Assembly: GCF_001951015.1 (NCBI RefSeq)
Contig: NZ_CP018914.1
Coordinates: 620,001-684,000, forward strand
DNA: 64,000 nucleotides
Source: Rickettsia rickettsii
Lineage (GTDB): Bacteria; Pseudomonadota; Alphaproteobacteria; Rickettsiales; Rickettsiaceae
Reading direction: 5' to 3'
A model generated the notes under the pieces. The model was not told the origin of the DNA. It made no database searches and saw only the letters and a program-made list of their open reading frames with translations. Below, in pieces: positions 1 to 8,689 of the stretch. Within the stretch, counting starts at the first letter, position 1; the number at the start of each line of letters is the position of its first letter. The translations under genes and the position numbers were made by a program.

Positions 1-2
1 AT

Positions 3-89
3 ATAAAAGAAAGCCTAGAAATTATATCTGTATCAAATATTGATCAAGTACTTAAGCATGCTTTGGTAGGAACACCGATAAATAAATAG
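3..89 (+). CDS. lon: Lon protease, C-terminal end only
   Basis: An open frame enters from the window edge and ends at a TAG. The 28 residues that remain (ending in ALVGTPINK) fit the last strand and helix of the Lon proteolytic domain, where Escherichia coli has a similar LDI...I.EVL.LAL pattern. Lon is the ATP-dependent serine/lysine protease that degrades misfolded proteins in the cytosol. The active site lies upstream of the window, so only the tail can be judged. In Rickettsia prowazekii lon precedes sca3, which matches what follows here; that neighbourhood is from memory and supports the call. Confidence 0.65.
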   Translation: MKESLEIISVSNIDQVLKHALVGTPINK

Positions 90-270
90 AGATTTATTAA
101 TAGTCAAAATATCATATATTAAATTAATGCAAGCTATAGTAAAGTAATTCTTTTTGACTTTTCAATCAAAATGCGATTTTTCTTGCTTAATTCCTGACTA
201 TCTTGAGCTCACCTATTATTATAGACTCTCTTCCTTATGCCTGTCACTAAATTGGGCTGAATTGACTATA

Positions 271-386
271 TTGTTGCGTGGATCAATTTCACCTCTGTCA
301 CCCCGTGGCTTGACCATGGGATCCAGAAAACTACTAATAATTTTAGTATTTTGTATTGTTTTTATGGACCCCGTGGGGGTGTGACA
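271..386. repeat. Palindromic repeat, GTCACCCCGTGG family
   Basis: An imperfect inverted repeat runs from a leader TTGTTGCGTGGATC to GTGTGACAC. The arms read GTCACCCCGTGG...GGATCC and GGACCCCGTGGGGGTGTGAC. The centre contains TACTAATAATTTTAGTA, itself a palindrome. The same leader, arm and centre recur at 44479-44606 and 60561-60650, so this is a dispersed mobile-like repeat. The rest of the 90-763 gap holds one short coding remnant (388-477) and a second palindrome (581-689). Confidence 0.8.
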
Positions 387-387
387 C

Positions 388-477
388 AGTAATGCTGCTA
401 CTACTGCGGCAGCTACTCAAAGCGGTGTATCTGAGGTAGTAAAATCCATGCCTACAATAAAAGACAAAACAGCTTAG
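388..477 (+). pseudogene. Unidentified C-terminal coding remnant
   Basis: Directly after the palindromic repeat there is an alanine/threonine-rich open frame (SNAATTAAATQSGVSEVV, then KSMPTIKDKTA) ending in TAG. It has no start codon of its own. It looks like the tail of a protein whose upstream part was lost or separated by the repeat. I do not recognise the family, and a chance open frame of 29 codons cannot be excluded. Confidence 0.25.
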
Positions 478-580
478 TTTATCTTTCCAAATTTCATTGA
501 GAAATTCCTTTAACTTAATTCTAAATACATAATTAAATTTCTACACTACCAAGTAACAATATTTGTTTGGTACAGCATCG

Positions 581-689
581 TTCAGAAAGCTTGATACAAG
601 TGAATTTTCTGACATGTGCCTTTGCTCACGTACTTTTTGTACGTTCCGCAGGCTCAGTCGTCAATTCATCTTGTCTAAAGCTTTCTGAA
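581..689. repeat. Palindromic element with TTCAGAAAGC arms
   Basis: The two ends, TTCAGAAAGCTTGATACAAG and CTTGTCTAAAGCTTTCTGAA, are imperfect reverse complements. The centre holds CACGTACTTTTTGTACGT. Size (about 109 bp) and design match a Rickettsia palindromic element. It lies upstream of the sca3 remnant and could have replaced its promoter region. Confidence 0.7.
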
Positions 690-763
690 TCTAGCTCTAT
701 CTGCTTCTATTTTATTATTGTAAAAAAGTTGCTACAAATTATTAATTAAATGTATTAATATTA

Positions 764-2757
764 ATGAAAGAATCAAAAATTTTAAGAAAATTTTTAGCAA
801 CGGCATCATTATGCGGAACATTATTCACTAGCTCTAATACTGCAGGAGCAACAATTCCTAATCTCGGTAGCGTAAGCTTGAGTCCCGGTGCCGGTCTTGT
901 AGGAGGAGTATTTAATAACGGCAATATTTATTCAAAGGACTTGGCATTAAAATATCGGCAGATAAAACAAATGCTGTTATTGGCGGGATAAATACATTAA
1001 TTAATAGCACTACCTGCTTTTGGTGGGGTTGAGGTAAGTCAAAATGTATCACTAGGTGCTTTTAGTGCAACAGTAGGTCTTACTCCTAATTTCACTCCTC
1101 TTAAATTTATTAATAATGATGTTACGTCAATTGTTACCGGAGTCGGTAATCAAACATTTAGTAATATAGATTTCGCCGGTAAGAATTCTACTTGACAAAT
1201 TAATAATGGTTTAAATATTACAACTCAGATAGATAATACGGTAGCTGGCAATAACGGTACAATAACATTTGTAGGTACGGGTACTATATCAAATCACATA
1301 GGTCTAACTAACTCTCTTGCTGGAATAAATCTAGGAAACGGGGAAGCACAGATTTATATGTCCGGCGCAGGTAATATTACAATTAATGCTGCAAATATAA
1401 ATCTTACTAACAATAACTCTATACTTACTCTTTTTGACGGTAATATAACAAAGTTAACGGGTAATATAAGTAATACTACCGGCGTTGACGGTCAAGGGAT
1501 ACTAAATCTAGCTCATGATCTTGATAGTAGTAACATAATAACAGGCGATATAGGTAATATAGGCTCATTAGCCGCAGTATAATGTTTTACTTGGGTCGGC
1601 AACACTTAATTCTACAATATTAAAAGCTACTAATATTAATTTACAAAGTAATACGTCCGTACTTAATTTAGATGACGACATAACGGTTGCGGGTAATATA
1701 GACGGTGCTAAAGGAGTAAACGGAAATTTTATAGGGAATGCTATACTTAACGGAAAGATAAATAATTTCAATATACTTCAGTGTAATGGAGGTAACGGTA
1801 AGATTCTTGATTTACAAGGTAATACTACGGTAAATAGTATTGTTTTTGCAGATAGTGTTTTAGCTGCGGGCACTATAAGTGTTAACAGTCTATTAGATGT
1901 AGGAGGTATTACTTTTAATAATAGTAATGCTAGTGGCGGTACTTTAATAATAAATACCAAAAATACAATCAATGTTGCATTATTAAACGCTATAAAAGCA
2001 AAAATACAAATAAATGCTAATTTAACAATAATGATCCAAGTGCCGGAGATATAGGTGATATTAGAATAGCGGATAATACGACATGCAAATGGGAATGTAA
2101 ATTTGCTAAAATAATAATTTAAACAAATCTGGCAATGATGAATATGGAATAGTGAGAATAGGAGCAATCACAAAATACCTAACCATAGCAAATAACGGTG
2201 GACCTTATACTATAGAATACTCATCGCCTTAAGAATTTCATAGTAGACTGAGCAGGTGATGTCGTAGTCGATAATACGGTATTTACGCAGTTACTTAGTA
2301 TGAATAGCAGGTAACATTTAACCAAGCTTTAGACCTAGGAGCGGGTACATATTATTTAGAGCAGATGGTGAGTTAATAGTAAATGGTGTGACCAGTTCAG
2401 TTACGACCTCTGCAAATAACCAAGGCAATAACCAATGCACACTGACAATACAAAGCGGTAATGTTAACGGTACGATTGGAACTAACGGCAGCAGCTTAAA
2501 ACTCGTAAATATCGGAGCAACCCCCATTACGTTCTCAGCTAATGTATTTGTTCCCGTAGCTTTAAATAAGAATGGCTCTATCTTAGCTTTAGCAGATGGG
2601 GTTACGCTAACCGGTAGCGTAGGAGCAAATGGAGCAGTACTTAGCACCGGCGGTGTAGGCGGTACATAATTTATAGGTGACGGTAATGTAACTCAAAATA
2701 TAGGTACGGATGCTGCAAATAGCCCTGCTAATGCTAATATAAATATCTCTAACTTTA
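764..2757 (+). pseudogene. sca3: Degraded autotransporter, sca3-like
   Basis: The frame opens with a signal-like N-terminus (MKESKILRKFLATASLCGTL, then an ATGA-rich hydrophobic region). It continues in changing frames with glycine/asparagine-rich beta-helix segments such as GNITINAANINLTNN, LFDGNITKLTGNIS, NVNGTIGTNGSSLKL and LTGSVGANGAVLS. These are typical of the passenger domains of rickettsial autotransporters (OmpA, Sca3). At least six stops or frameshifts interrupt it, at about 991, 1195, 1582, 2050, 2230 and 2669. No C-terminal beta-barrel is visible, so the gene is dead. The name sca3 rests on position next to lon, as in R. prowazekii; the passenger motifs alone would not separate Sca3 from OmpA-type proteins. 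Confidence 0.7.
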
Positions 2758-2867
2758 CTTAATGCAGTAATCTCCATTGCGGCAATTAATTTTTGTGCTT
2801 CTGCGGTATTTTCTTTCTGTATAGTTCTTATTAATTCTTGATTTGAGGGTTGAAACCATCTAAACAT
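2758..2867 (-). pseudogene. Truncated N-terminus of an ankyrin-like protein
   Basis: Reading leftward from an ATG at 2867 gives MFRWFQPSNQELIRTIQKEN followed by TAEAQKLIAAMEITALSK. The ELI..I...N...A..LI.A pattern resembles the first helix pair of an ankyrin repeat. After about 36 residues the frame runs into the antisense of the sca3 passenger, so the rest is missing. I infer a deletion that joined the 3' side of sca3 to the beginning of a convergent gene. The ankyrin assignment is tentative because only one repeat-like unit is left. Confidence 0.35.
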
Positions 2868-3139
2868 AATTATTTTCGTATTAAATTCTATAAATTTTGT
2901 TAAAAATGAGCTTATAGATAGAATCATAATAAGAAGTTTTAAGAATACAATAGAAATTTAACTAAAAGTGCGAACAAATGAGTTGAGGTTACTTTAAGGC
3001 ATATACAAAGTTAGTTTTTTATAATATTTAAAATTCGGAATTTAAAAGAGTTTAATATGAGAATTAAAACAAAAGGCGAATAAAAGGAGCATATGAATTT
3101 TTTAGAAAACGACAGGAAATCCCGAAACCTGAAAGGGGT

Positions 3140-3216
3140 TGGCGAGAGTGACGGGACTCGAACCCGCGACCTTCTGCGTGACAGGCAGATGCTCTAACCA
3201 ACTGAGCTACACCCCC
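3140..3216 (-). tRNA. tRNA-Asp (anticodon GTC)
   Basis: On the minus strand the sequence folds as a 77-nt tRNA. The acceptor pairs GGGGGTG with CACTCTC (two G-U pairs). The D arm contains AGCTCAGTTGGTTAGAGC. The anticodon loop is CTGTCAC with GTC, and the T arm is GCGGGTTCGAGTCCCGT. The discriminator base is G, as expected for Asp, and CCA is encoded. A palindromic element starts only three bases beyond its 5' end. Confidence 0.97.
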
Positions 3217-3219
3217 TTA

Positions 3220-3345
3220 TATACTCTTCTGCTTTTAAGAATTGCTCTTTCATTTTATCAAGGATTGCATCTTCATCCATTAAGTATAGGCTGCGGGTGC
3301 TCACCTCTCAAAAGAAAATTCAACTCTTGAAATCATTTGAGTATA
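3220..3345. repeat. Palindromic element, TATACTCTTCTGC family
   Basis: The ends are TATACTC and GAGTATA. Internally it carries TAAGTATAGGCTGCGGGTGCTCACCTCTC. The same layout (TATACTCTTCTGC, TATAGGCTG, GTACTCGCTCCTC, CAAATCATTTGAGTATA) recurs at 22564-22679 inside miaA, which defines a family. It abuts the 5' side of tRNA-Asp, so any promoter for that tRNA must lie in or beyond it. The remaining bases to 3610 are AT-rich with no recognisable gene. Confidence 0.8.
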
Positions 3346-3610
3346 AGTAAAAGATAACAATGTATATAACAATTTTTCTATTCCTGCAAGAGTAAAATAT
3401 CGTATTTTATCAAAAAATATACAGAACCTAACATCTAGCTTATTCCTAATATTATAATTACTAGATATCTCTATTAATCCAAATTAGTCACTACTAGTTG
3501 AAGCCTTGAAAATTATATACTTTTTAAGGCCTTTGTTAAAAAAGAAAAACCTAGTAGTTACATTTATTTTAATAAAATTTTACTTTATTAATAATTATTA
3601 GAGGTTTCAT

Positions 3611-3919
3611 ATGACTAAACCATATGTCATTAAATTAACTACTCCTTTTGAGCGTATTAAACTTTATAATTCTATACCCGATATTGCGCTTAGAAGTGCT
3701 ATTATTATGCATGCAATAATAGATGCAACTAATACTTCTAATAAGAAAGAGGCAACAAAAGCAGAATATAACGCTAAAAAATGGCTTGTTGAAAATAATG
3801 AAAATTTTAATGCTACCTGCTTAGAAATTGGCATTGAGCCTCATTATGTAAGAAAGACTGCTAAAAAACTAATTAAATCGCAACAAAATAAGGATAAGCG
3901 TCCTAAACTCTACGGCTAA
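3611..3919 (+). CDS. Conserved small protein of unknown function (102 aa)
   Basis: The 102-residue frame begins MTKPYVIKLTTPFERIKLYN after a good GAGG ribosome-binding site, 7 bases before the ATG. It is basic and largely helical. The end (NATCLEIGIEPHYVRKTAKKL) could form a helix-turn-helix-like unit, but I do not recognise a named family. There is no signal peptide or membrane segment. It is followed by a hairpin and then hpf on the same strand, so a role near ribosome or stress physiology is possible but is guesswork. Codon use and composition match the neighbours, and the intact frame suggests a real gene. Confidence 0.7.
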   Translation: MTKPYVIKLTTPFERIKLYNSIPDIALRSAIIMHAIIDATNTSNKKEATKAEYNAKKWLVENNENFNATCLEIGIEPHYVRKTAKKLIKSQQNKDKRPKLYG

Positions 3920-3978
3920 AGTTTAAATAAATTAATTTGTAATAAAACTTGAAATTACTCTAAATATAAATTAATTGT

Positions 3979-4003
3979 ATAGGTGTTACTTAGTAACGCC
4001 TAT
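3979..4003 (+). terminator. Hairpin between the 102-aa gene and hpf
   Basis: ATAGGTGTTAC and GTAACGCCTAT form an 11-bp stem with one G-U pair and a three-base loop. No long T-run follows, so it may be an attenuator or an RNA-stabilising hairpin rather than a strong terminator. Confidence 0.45.
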
Positions 4004-4035
4004 ATATTAATTATTTCAGATTATAAAGGTTATTT

Positions 4036-4614
4036 ATGATTATTTCAGTTTCAGGTCAACATATTTCTATCGGTAATAATTTACAAGAATATTCAAAAGA
4101 GAGGGCTACGCAAGTCGTTAAAAAATATTTTACCGATATAATAAATATAGATATACATTTTTCAAAAGAAGGAATTAACTTTAAATGTGATATTATAGTA
4201 AAATATGGCTCCGGTAAACATAATATAGTCAAAAGTAATGATAGTTGTAGCGATATATATGTAGCTTTTGATAAAGCTATGTCAAAACTAGAAAAACAGC
4301 TTAGAAAATATAAATCAAAATTCAAAAATCATCATGCGGGTAAAGTAAAAATATCAGAAATTGCTTACGAAGGTACTAAATATATTATTAATCCGCAATC
4401 TGATAGTGAAACCTCTAACGCCGAAGATAATGATAATCCGGCAATTATCGCTGAAAAGCCTGTAGAAATATTAAAATTATCAGTAAAAGAAGCGGTAATG
4501 CAAATGGATTTAGAAGATTTACCTGCAGTAGTATTTAAAAATATAAATAATGATCGTATCAATATAGTTTATTATCGTAAAGACGGTAATATTTCTTGGG
4601 TAGATTATAATTAA
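4036..4614 (+). CDS. hpf: Ribosome hibernation promoting factor (long form)
   Basis: The 192-residue protein has the HPF/YfiA beta-alpha-beta-beta-beta-alpha domain over about residues 1-100. It includes ISVSGQHISIGNNLQEYSKE and a helix FDKAMSKLEKQLRKYKSK. A linker follows, then a C-terminal domain (about 130-190) with VKEAVMQMDLEDLPAVVFKN and VVYYRKDG-like strands, which is the dimerisation domain of long HPFs. Such proteins bind the decoding centre of the 30S subunit and join two 70S ribosomes into inactive 100S dimers in starvation. The ATG follows AAAGG. The stop overlaps the ATG of the broken carbonic-anhydrase-like gene (TAATG), which suggests an ancestral operon. Confidence 0.9.
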   Translation: MIISVSGQHISIGNNLQEYSKERATQVVKKYFTDIINIDIHFSKEGINFKCDIIVKYGSGKHNIVKSNDSCSDIYVAFDKAMSKLEKQLRKYKSKFKNHHAGKVKISEIAYEGTKYIINPQSDSETSNAEDNDNPAIIAEKPVEILKLSVKEAVMQMDLEDLPAVVFKNINNDRINIVYYRKDGNISWVDYN

Positions 4615-5181
4615 TGCTCATTATCCCTTACAAAGGAGTTACGCCAAGAATCGATAAAAGTGCATATATTGCCGAAAGCAGCTCTTTAATAGGAGATGTT
4701 GAAATAGGTAGTAATTTCAAGCATTTGGTTTAATACGGTTTTTAGAGGTGACGTTGAATAGATAAAAATAGGAAATAATACTAACGTACAAGACGGTAGT
4801 GTAATTCATGCTTTAAGGTTTAACGGACCGGTAGAAATAGGCTATAATATAACTACCGGTCATCTCGCTCTTATTCATGCCTGTACAATACATCATAATG
4901 CTTTTATCGGTATGAGTGCTACGATAATGGATTATGCAGTAATAGAAGAATATGCCTTTATTGCTGCAGGCAGTCTTATCCTGCCAAAGAAGATAATTAA
5001 ATCTCAAGAATTATGGATGGGATCCCCTGCAAAATTTGTTAGATATTTAACCGATCAAGATTTAGAATATATGCAAGATAATGTAAGACATTATGTAGAA
5101 CTTGCAAATGTTTATAAGATACTCGTTTCATTTGAAAAATTGGCGTCGTCTATCTACTTTTTACGTATCAAGAGTATATAA
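4614..5181 (+). pseudogene. Broken gamma-carbonic-anhydrase-like protein
   Basis: The left-handed beta-helix hexapeptide pattern is plain: IPYKGVTPRIDKSAYIAE, SSLIGDVEIG, FRGDVE, IKIGNNTNVQDGSVIH, then GHLALIHACTIHHNAFIGM and MDYAVIEEYAFIAAGSLI. The tail is the usual EL.MGSPAKFVRYLTDQD. This is the YrdA/PaaY/CaiE family, and two of the metal-binding His are still visible. The frame is broken near 4719 (one-base shift after GSN) and by a TAG at about 4758 where Glu-Lys would be expected. The gene began by overlapping the hpf stop. The 3' end overlaps convergent folD by 21 bases. Confidence 0.85.
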
Positions 5182-6027
5182 GGAATCCTTAAATGCCTTA
5201 ACCGTATTTTTAAGTAAAAACGCAATGGTCATCGGTCCGATGCCGCCTGGGACGGGAGTAATATATTGTACTTTAGACTGAACATTTTCAAAATCAACAT
5301 CACCGATAATTTTATTGCTGCTAATTCTATTAATGCCTACATCAATTACTATAGATTCAGGATTAAAATATTCTGCAGTTAATTTTAAAGGTGAGCCTAT
5401 TGCAGCAACAACAATATCGGCTTTAGAAGTAATAGAGCGTAAATTGTGTGTCTTAGAATGACAAATAGTAACGCTGCAATTTTCTTTTAACAGTAAAGCA
5501 CTTAAAGGTTTGCCTACTATATTTGAGCGTCCAATAATTACAACGTTTTTACCGGTTAAATTAGGTTCGTATTTTTTTATAGCTGCAAGACAACCAAGAG
5601 CAGTGCAGGGAATAAAGCCTTGACTAATTCCGCTATGTAAGTAACCGACATTTAAAGGGTGGAAACCATCAATATCTTTAGAAGGTGATATTGCCGATAA
5701 AATTTTATTTTTATCTATGGAGCTTGGCAAAGGAAGCTGAACTATAATTCCTGAAATCTCGTTATCAAGGTTTAACTCATTGATTTTTGATATTAAATCA
5801 TTAGTATGAATAGTAGCAGATAGATTTATTAATAAAGTATAAATTCCTACTTTATGTGCATTTTTTATTTTGTGTCTTACATAAATAATGCTTGCCGGAT
5901 TATCACCTACTAGGACTATAGCAAGCTTTGGTGAAGCGTTGGTTTGGCTTGTAAGTTCTTGAATTTCTAGCTTTAAGTCTGCTAGTATCTCATTGGCTAA
6001 TGCTTTACCGTCAATTATATTATTCAC
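5161..6027 (-). CDS. folD: Methylene-THF dehydrogenase / methenyl-THF cyclohydrolase
   Basis: The protein interconverts 5,10-methylene-, methenyl- and 10-formyl-tetrahydrofolate with NADP in the cytosol, supplying formyl groups for fMet-tRNA. The 288 residues are full length. Tyr49 and catalytic Lys53 sit in IYVRHKIK, Asp120 in SKDIDGFHP, the NADP site in [10 protein letters not shown], and the signature [11 protein letters not shown] is near the C-terminus. It stands alone on the minus strand and converges on the pseudogene to its left. folC at 50.6 kb would polyglutamylate the same cofactor. Confidence 0.97.
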   Translation of the reverse strand: MNNIIDGKALANEILADLKLEIQELTSQTNASPKLAIVLVGDNPASIIYVRHKIKNAHKVGIYTLLINLSATIHTNDLISKINELNLDNEISGIIVQLPLPSSIDKNKILSAISPSKDIDGFHPLNVGYLHSGISQGFIPCTALGCLAAIKKYEPNLTGKNVVIIGRSNIVGKPLSALLLKENCSVTICHSKTHNLRSITSKADIVVAAIGSPLKLTAEYFNPESIVIDVGINRISSNKIIGDVDFENVQSKVQYITPVPGGIGPMTIAFLLKNTVKAFKDSLYTLDT

Positions 6028-6055
6028 TCTTATTTTTGTCTCCGTTCAGTTTTAA

Positions 6056-6157
6056 CGTCATTACAAGGAAATTACGTAAGTAATTGACGAAGCAATCTCA
6101 GGAGTTTGTTATTGTTTCATGAGATTGTCACGTTCTCTAAGGTTGTTCGTAATGACG
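6056..6157. repeat. Palindromic repeat, CGTCATTGC family
   Basis: The ends are CGTCATTAC and GTAATGACG, with the internal AAGCAATCTCAGGAGTTTGTTATTG and ATGAGATTG typical of this family. Its canonical arms are CGTCATTGCGAG...CTCGCAATGACG. It fills the space between folD and the reductase gene. Confidence 0.8.
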
Positions 6158-6163
6158 ATCTCT

Positions 6164-7186
6164 TTATTTAGTCACGCTCTTACTTCTTTTCCCCGTATTT
6201 TTGGTAGTAGAATACTCAAAATGTAGAGCCTTGCCGTCAAATACTCTACTATAAGCATGATGAAGACTGCTTGCCGCTTCAGCAAAACCCGTAAGAATCA
6301 GCTTAAGCTTACCAACATAATGAGCAATATCGCCAATGGCGTAAATACCTTCTATATTAGTTTGATAATAGGAAGAGTCTACTTCAATATGGTGAAGCTT
6401 AACATTTAAACCCCAATTTGCTAAGCTACCTAAATCTTGCTTTAACCCAAAAAAAGGCAGTAATATATTGGCATCCAATTTGCGAGTATTATTTTGTAAA
6501 TCTTTAACTATAACCGATTGAAGTTCACTATTATTACCATCTAAAGCATTTAATTGATAACCGGTTATTAACTCGATTTTATTGGTTTCTGCAATATGCC
6601 TTAATTGCCTTACGCTTTCAGGAGCTGCTGTAAATTTATCCCGCCTATGTACTAAATATATTTTATTTGCAATATCTGAAAGAGAAATAGCCCAGTCAAC
6701 AGCCGAATCCCCGCCGCCTGCTATAACTATATTTTTACCCGCAAATTTGCTTTTATCATTGATGAAATAAAAAACTGACTTGCTTTCAAAATCTTCAATA
6801 TTCGCAAGGGGCGGTTTGTTTGGACCGAATGAACCTGCTCCTGCTGCAATAATAATAACTTTGCTTTTAATAAGAGTGTTTTTTGAGGTTTTAATTTCAA
6901 AAAAATCATCTTGTTTATTTAGCTCTATAGCTTGCTGATTTAAATGATATATAGGGTTAAAAGGAGCTGCTTGAAGTGCTAACTGTTTTATTAGCTCTTC
7001 TGCTACAATTTTAGGATATGCCGGTATATCGTAAATAGGCTTTTCAGGATATAGGGTAATACACTGACCGCCGATAACTTCTTGTGCATCAATAACATGA
7101 CACTTCATGCCAAGCATTCCTGCTTGAAAAACTGCAAATAATCCAACCGGACCGGCACCTATTATTACAACATCAGTATTATGCAT
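6164..7186 (-). CDS. Ferredoxin-NADP reductase, thioredoxin-reductase-like type
   Basis: This is a 340-residue two-dinucleotide-binding flavoprotein. The FAD motif is [13 protein letters not shown] (residues 9-21), the NADPH motif is [12 protein letters not shown] (about 155-166), and the second FAD motif is [11 protein letters not shown] (about 292-302). The redox-active CxxC of thioredoxin reductases is absent, and [18 protein letters not shown] matches the type 2 ferredoxin/flavodoxin-NADP reductases (YumC-like). It would exchange electrons between NADPH and ferredoxin, for example for iron-sulfur cluster work. The C-terminal KRSKSVTK lies beside the repeat at 6056-6157 and may have been altered by it. 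Confidence 0.9.
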   Translation of the reverse strand: MHNTDVVIIGAGPVGLFAVFQAGMLGMKCHVIDAQEVIGGQCITLYPEKPIYDIPAYPKIVAEELIKQLALQAAPFNPIYHLNQQAIELNKQDDFFEIKTSKNTLIKSKVIIIAAGAGSFGPNKPPLANIEDFESKSVFYFINDKSKFAGKNIVIAGGGDSAVDWAISLSDIANKIYLVHRRDKFTAAPESVRQLRHIAETNKIELITGYQLNALDGNNSELQSVIVKDLQNNTRKLDANILLPFFGLKQDLGSLANWGLNVKLHHIEVDSSYYQTNIEGIYAIGDIAHYVGKLKLILTGFAEAASSLHHAYSRVFDGKALHFEYSTTKNTGKRSKSVTK

Positions 7187-7309
7187 ACTTTTTATATTTA
7201 AATTTTAAAAAGGATTTTATTGGATATTGAGAAAATAATCAATGGTTATGTGAGTATATTTATAGAAATCCAACACTTTCTCAGAGGGATTTTTACAAAC
7301 TGTCGGATA

Positions 7310-7490
7310 TTATACTAGACGAGATGCATTTAAAGGTTGTACTGCATTCCACTTTTCTTCTACGGGTTCTAATATATTCGCTTTTATCTCGGCTTTGTTT
7401 TGTAGCATACCGAATAATGAGATTTTTTTAGTATTTATAGGTAATATTTGTGCTACTTCCCTATCGTTTTGGTAATTATAATAGATTCTT
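7310..7490 (-). pseudogene. Unidentified coding remnant
   Basis: On the minus strand a frame reads YYNYQNDREVAQILPINTKK, then ISLFGMLQNKAEIKANILEP and VEEKWNAVQPLNASRLV before TAA. The amino-acid use is protein-like, but there is no start codon with a ribosome-binding site and I do not recognise it. It probably is the tail of a lost gene. The rest of the 7187-7718 gap is AT-rich and shows only the inverted repeat at 7480-7526. Confidence 0.3.
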
Positions 7491-7526
7491 TATCTGTTTG
7501 TAATTTTTCTATATAAAGAATCTATT
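7480..7526. terminator. 14-bp perfect inverted repeat
   Basis: AATAGATTCTTTAT (7480-7493) and ATAAAGAATCTATT (7513-7526) are exact reverse complements around a 19-base loop. There is no clear T-run after either arm. It could be a weak bidirectional terminator or a leftover palindrome. Confidence 0.35.
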
Positions 7527-7718
7527 TATAGCTAATTTGGGTTATATTCATTATATTTTAATGTAAAAAATAAAATTTAAAGAAAAACCAAAACAAATTC
7601 TGTGGGGCACATATCATCAATTCATATTTAAATATAACCATTTCTTAAACTAGCCTTGTAAAATCATTAAACTTTGTAAAAGATTAATAATAGAAATTAA
7701 TTATTTTTATTATTAATT

Positions 7719-8207
7719 ATGAAAATTAAGATTCTACGAAATATTATCGGTTTTATTATCTTAACTATAAGTACGGGCAATAGTTTTGCCTCCTCCGCTA
7801 ATGCTTTTTTTCCTTGTGAGTGCGATGGTGTTACCGTCTTGTATAGTTCGGCTACTCCTTTAGCTTTCGGTACGTATGTTCCAACTGTCGATGCTCTGCA
7901 AACAAATACAATTATAATAAAGTGTACTTTAGGTATTAATTATACTGTTTCATTAAATGCCGGTACTGCACCTGCTGCTACAACTAGTACCCGTAAAATG
8001 ACTGGTCTTGTTAACACTAATAGTTATTTACCTTATAATCTTTACTCCCATGCAGGGAGAACACAGAATTGGGGAAATCAATCAAGTGACTGGGTAATGG
8101 GAACAGGACTAGATCAAACGCTCACAATATACGGCAAAATACCTCAAGGAGCAAATGTTCCTTCCGATACTTATAATGATACAATTACAATAATCGTGGT
8201 ATATTGA
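7719..8207 (+). CDS. Spore coat protein U (SCPU) domain pilus subunit
   Basis: A 162-residue secreted protein with a signal peptide (about residues 1-25, ending near SFASSA). An SCPU domain follows: paired cysteines near CECDG, LAFGTYVPTVDALQTNTII, KCTLGINYTVSLNAGT, YNLYSHAGRTQNWGN, LTIYGKIPQGANVPSDTYND and TITIIVVY. The fold is the subunit of archaic (Csu-type) chaperone-usher pili, in which subunits complement each other by donor strands. The name does not imply sporulation. It is intact, but the chaperone and usher genes that follow are broken, so assembly into a pilus is doubtful. It begins ATG AAA ATT with only a weak ribosome-binding site. Confidence 0.85.
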   Translation: MKIKILRNIIGFIILTISTGNSFASSANAFFPCECDGVTVLYSSATPLAFGTYVPTVDALQTNTIIIKCTLGINYTVSLNAGTAPAATTSTRKMTGLVNTNSYLPYNLYSHAGRTQNWGNQSSDWVMGTGLDQTLTIYGKIPQGANVPSDTYNDTITIIVVY

Positions 8208-8227
8208 TATAAATCATTTTTTAAGAT

Positions 8228-8627
8228 TTCTACCTATCCTATCTATATTCTTGATTTTTAATTCTTTTGCCAGTGCCACTATCGTACCTGTCAATATATA
8301 GTAATAGAATAGCAACTATTACGGTACAAAATAATGATTATGCACCTAAAAAGTTTCAATTAATTTGTTTAAAGCGTACATATAAAGATGGAAGAATATA
8401 AAGAAACTAAAGATTTAGTGGCAACTCCGGTAACATTTACCTTACATGATGGTAAAATACAATTGATACGGGTAGCTTTAAAAAACACACAGACTTATTC
8501 TACTAAAGCAAAAGACTATAGCATTTTTATAAAAGAATTACCTCGTAGAGTGAAGTTAGAGAATAGTGTTACCTCCACCGTAGATCTTGTTGTTCAGCAT
8601 AGTATAGCTATAACAATATCAGGTTAA
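8228..8627 (+). pseudogene. Broken periplasmic pilus chaperone (PapD/CsuC-like)
   Basis: One frame gives a signal-like end and mature start (SIFLIFNSFASATIVPVNI) and is then closed by TAG. The next segment reads NRIATITVQNNDYAPKKFQL, followed after a shift near 8400 by ETKDLVATPVTFTLHDGKIQ, LIRVALKNTQ and DYSIFIKELPRRVK. This is the N-terminal Ig-like domain of pilus chaperones, with the G1-type VTPVxFxLxxGxxQxIRV strand and the FIKELP strand. It ends with a short piece similar to the second domain. It lies between the subunit and usher genes, as in csu operons. Confidence 0.75.
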
Positions 8628-8689
8628 AAATCTTTAAAACTAAATAAATTAAAGCAATGTGCTTTTTAAATACAATAATATCGGTTTTT

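Noticed and set aside
154-384. 76-residue open frame before sca3
   Set aside because: Most of it is translated palindromic repeat and it lacks a normal start context.
567-749. 60-residue open frame
   Set aside because: It follows the palindromic element 581-689 and has no ribosome-binding site.
2607-2757. Leftward continuation of the ankyrin-like fragment
   Set aside because: It is the antisense of the sca3 passenger, not ankyrin sequence.
3093-3190. ATG with an AAGGAG site just before tRNA-Asp
   Set aside because: The frame runs antisense into the tRNA and stops; at best a beheaded gene start.
3139-3330. Open frame starting MARVTGLEPATFCVTGRCSN
   Set aside because: It is the antisense of tRNA-Asp followed by a palindromic element, a classic spurious protein.
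7719-8207. Spore-related function suggested by the domain name
   Set aside because: SCPU is a pilus-subunit fold named after a Myxococcus protein; nothing here points to spores.
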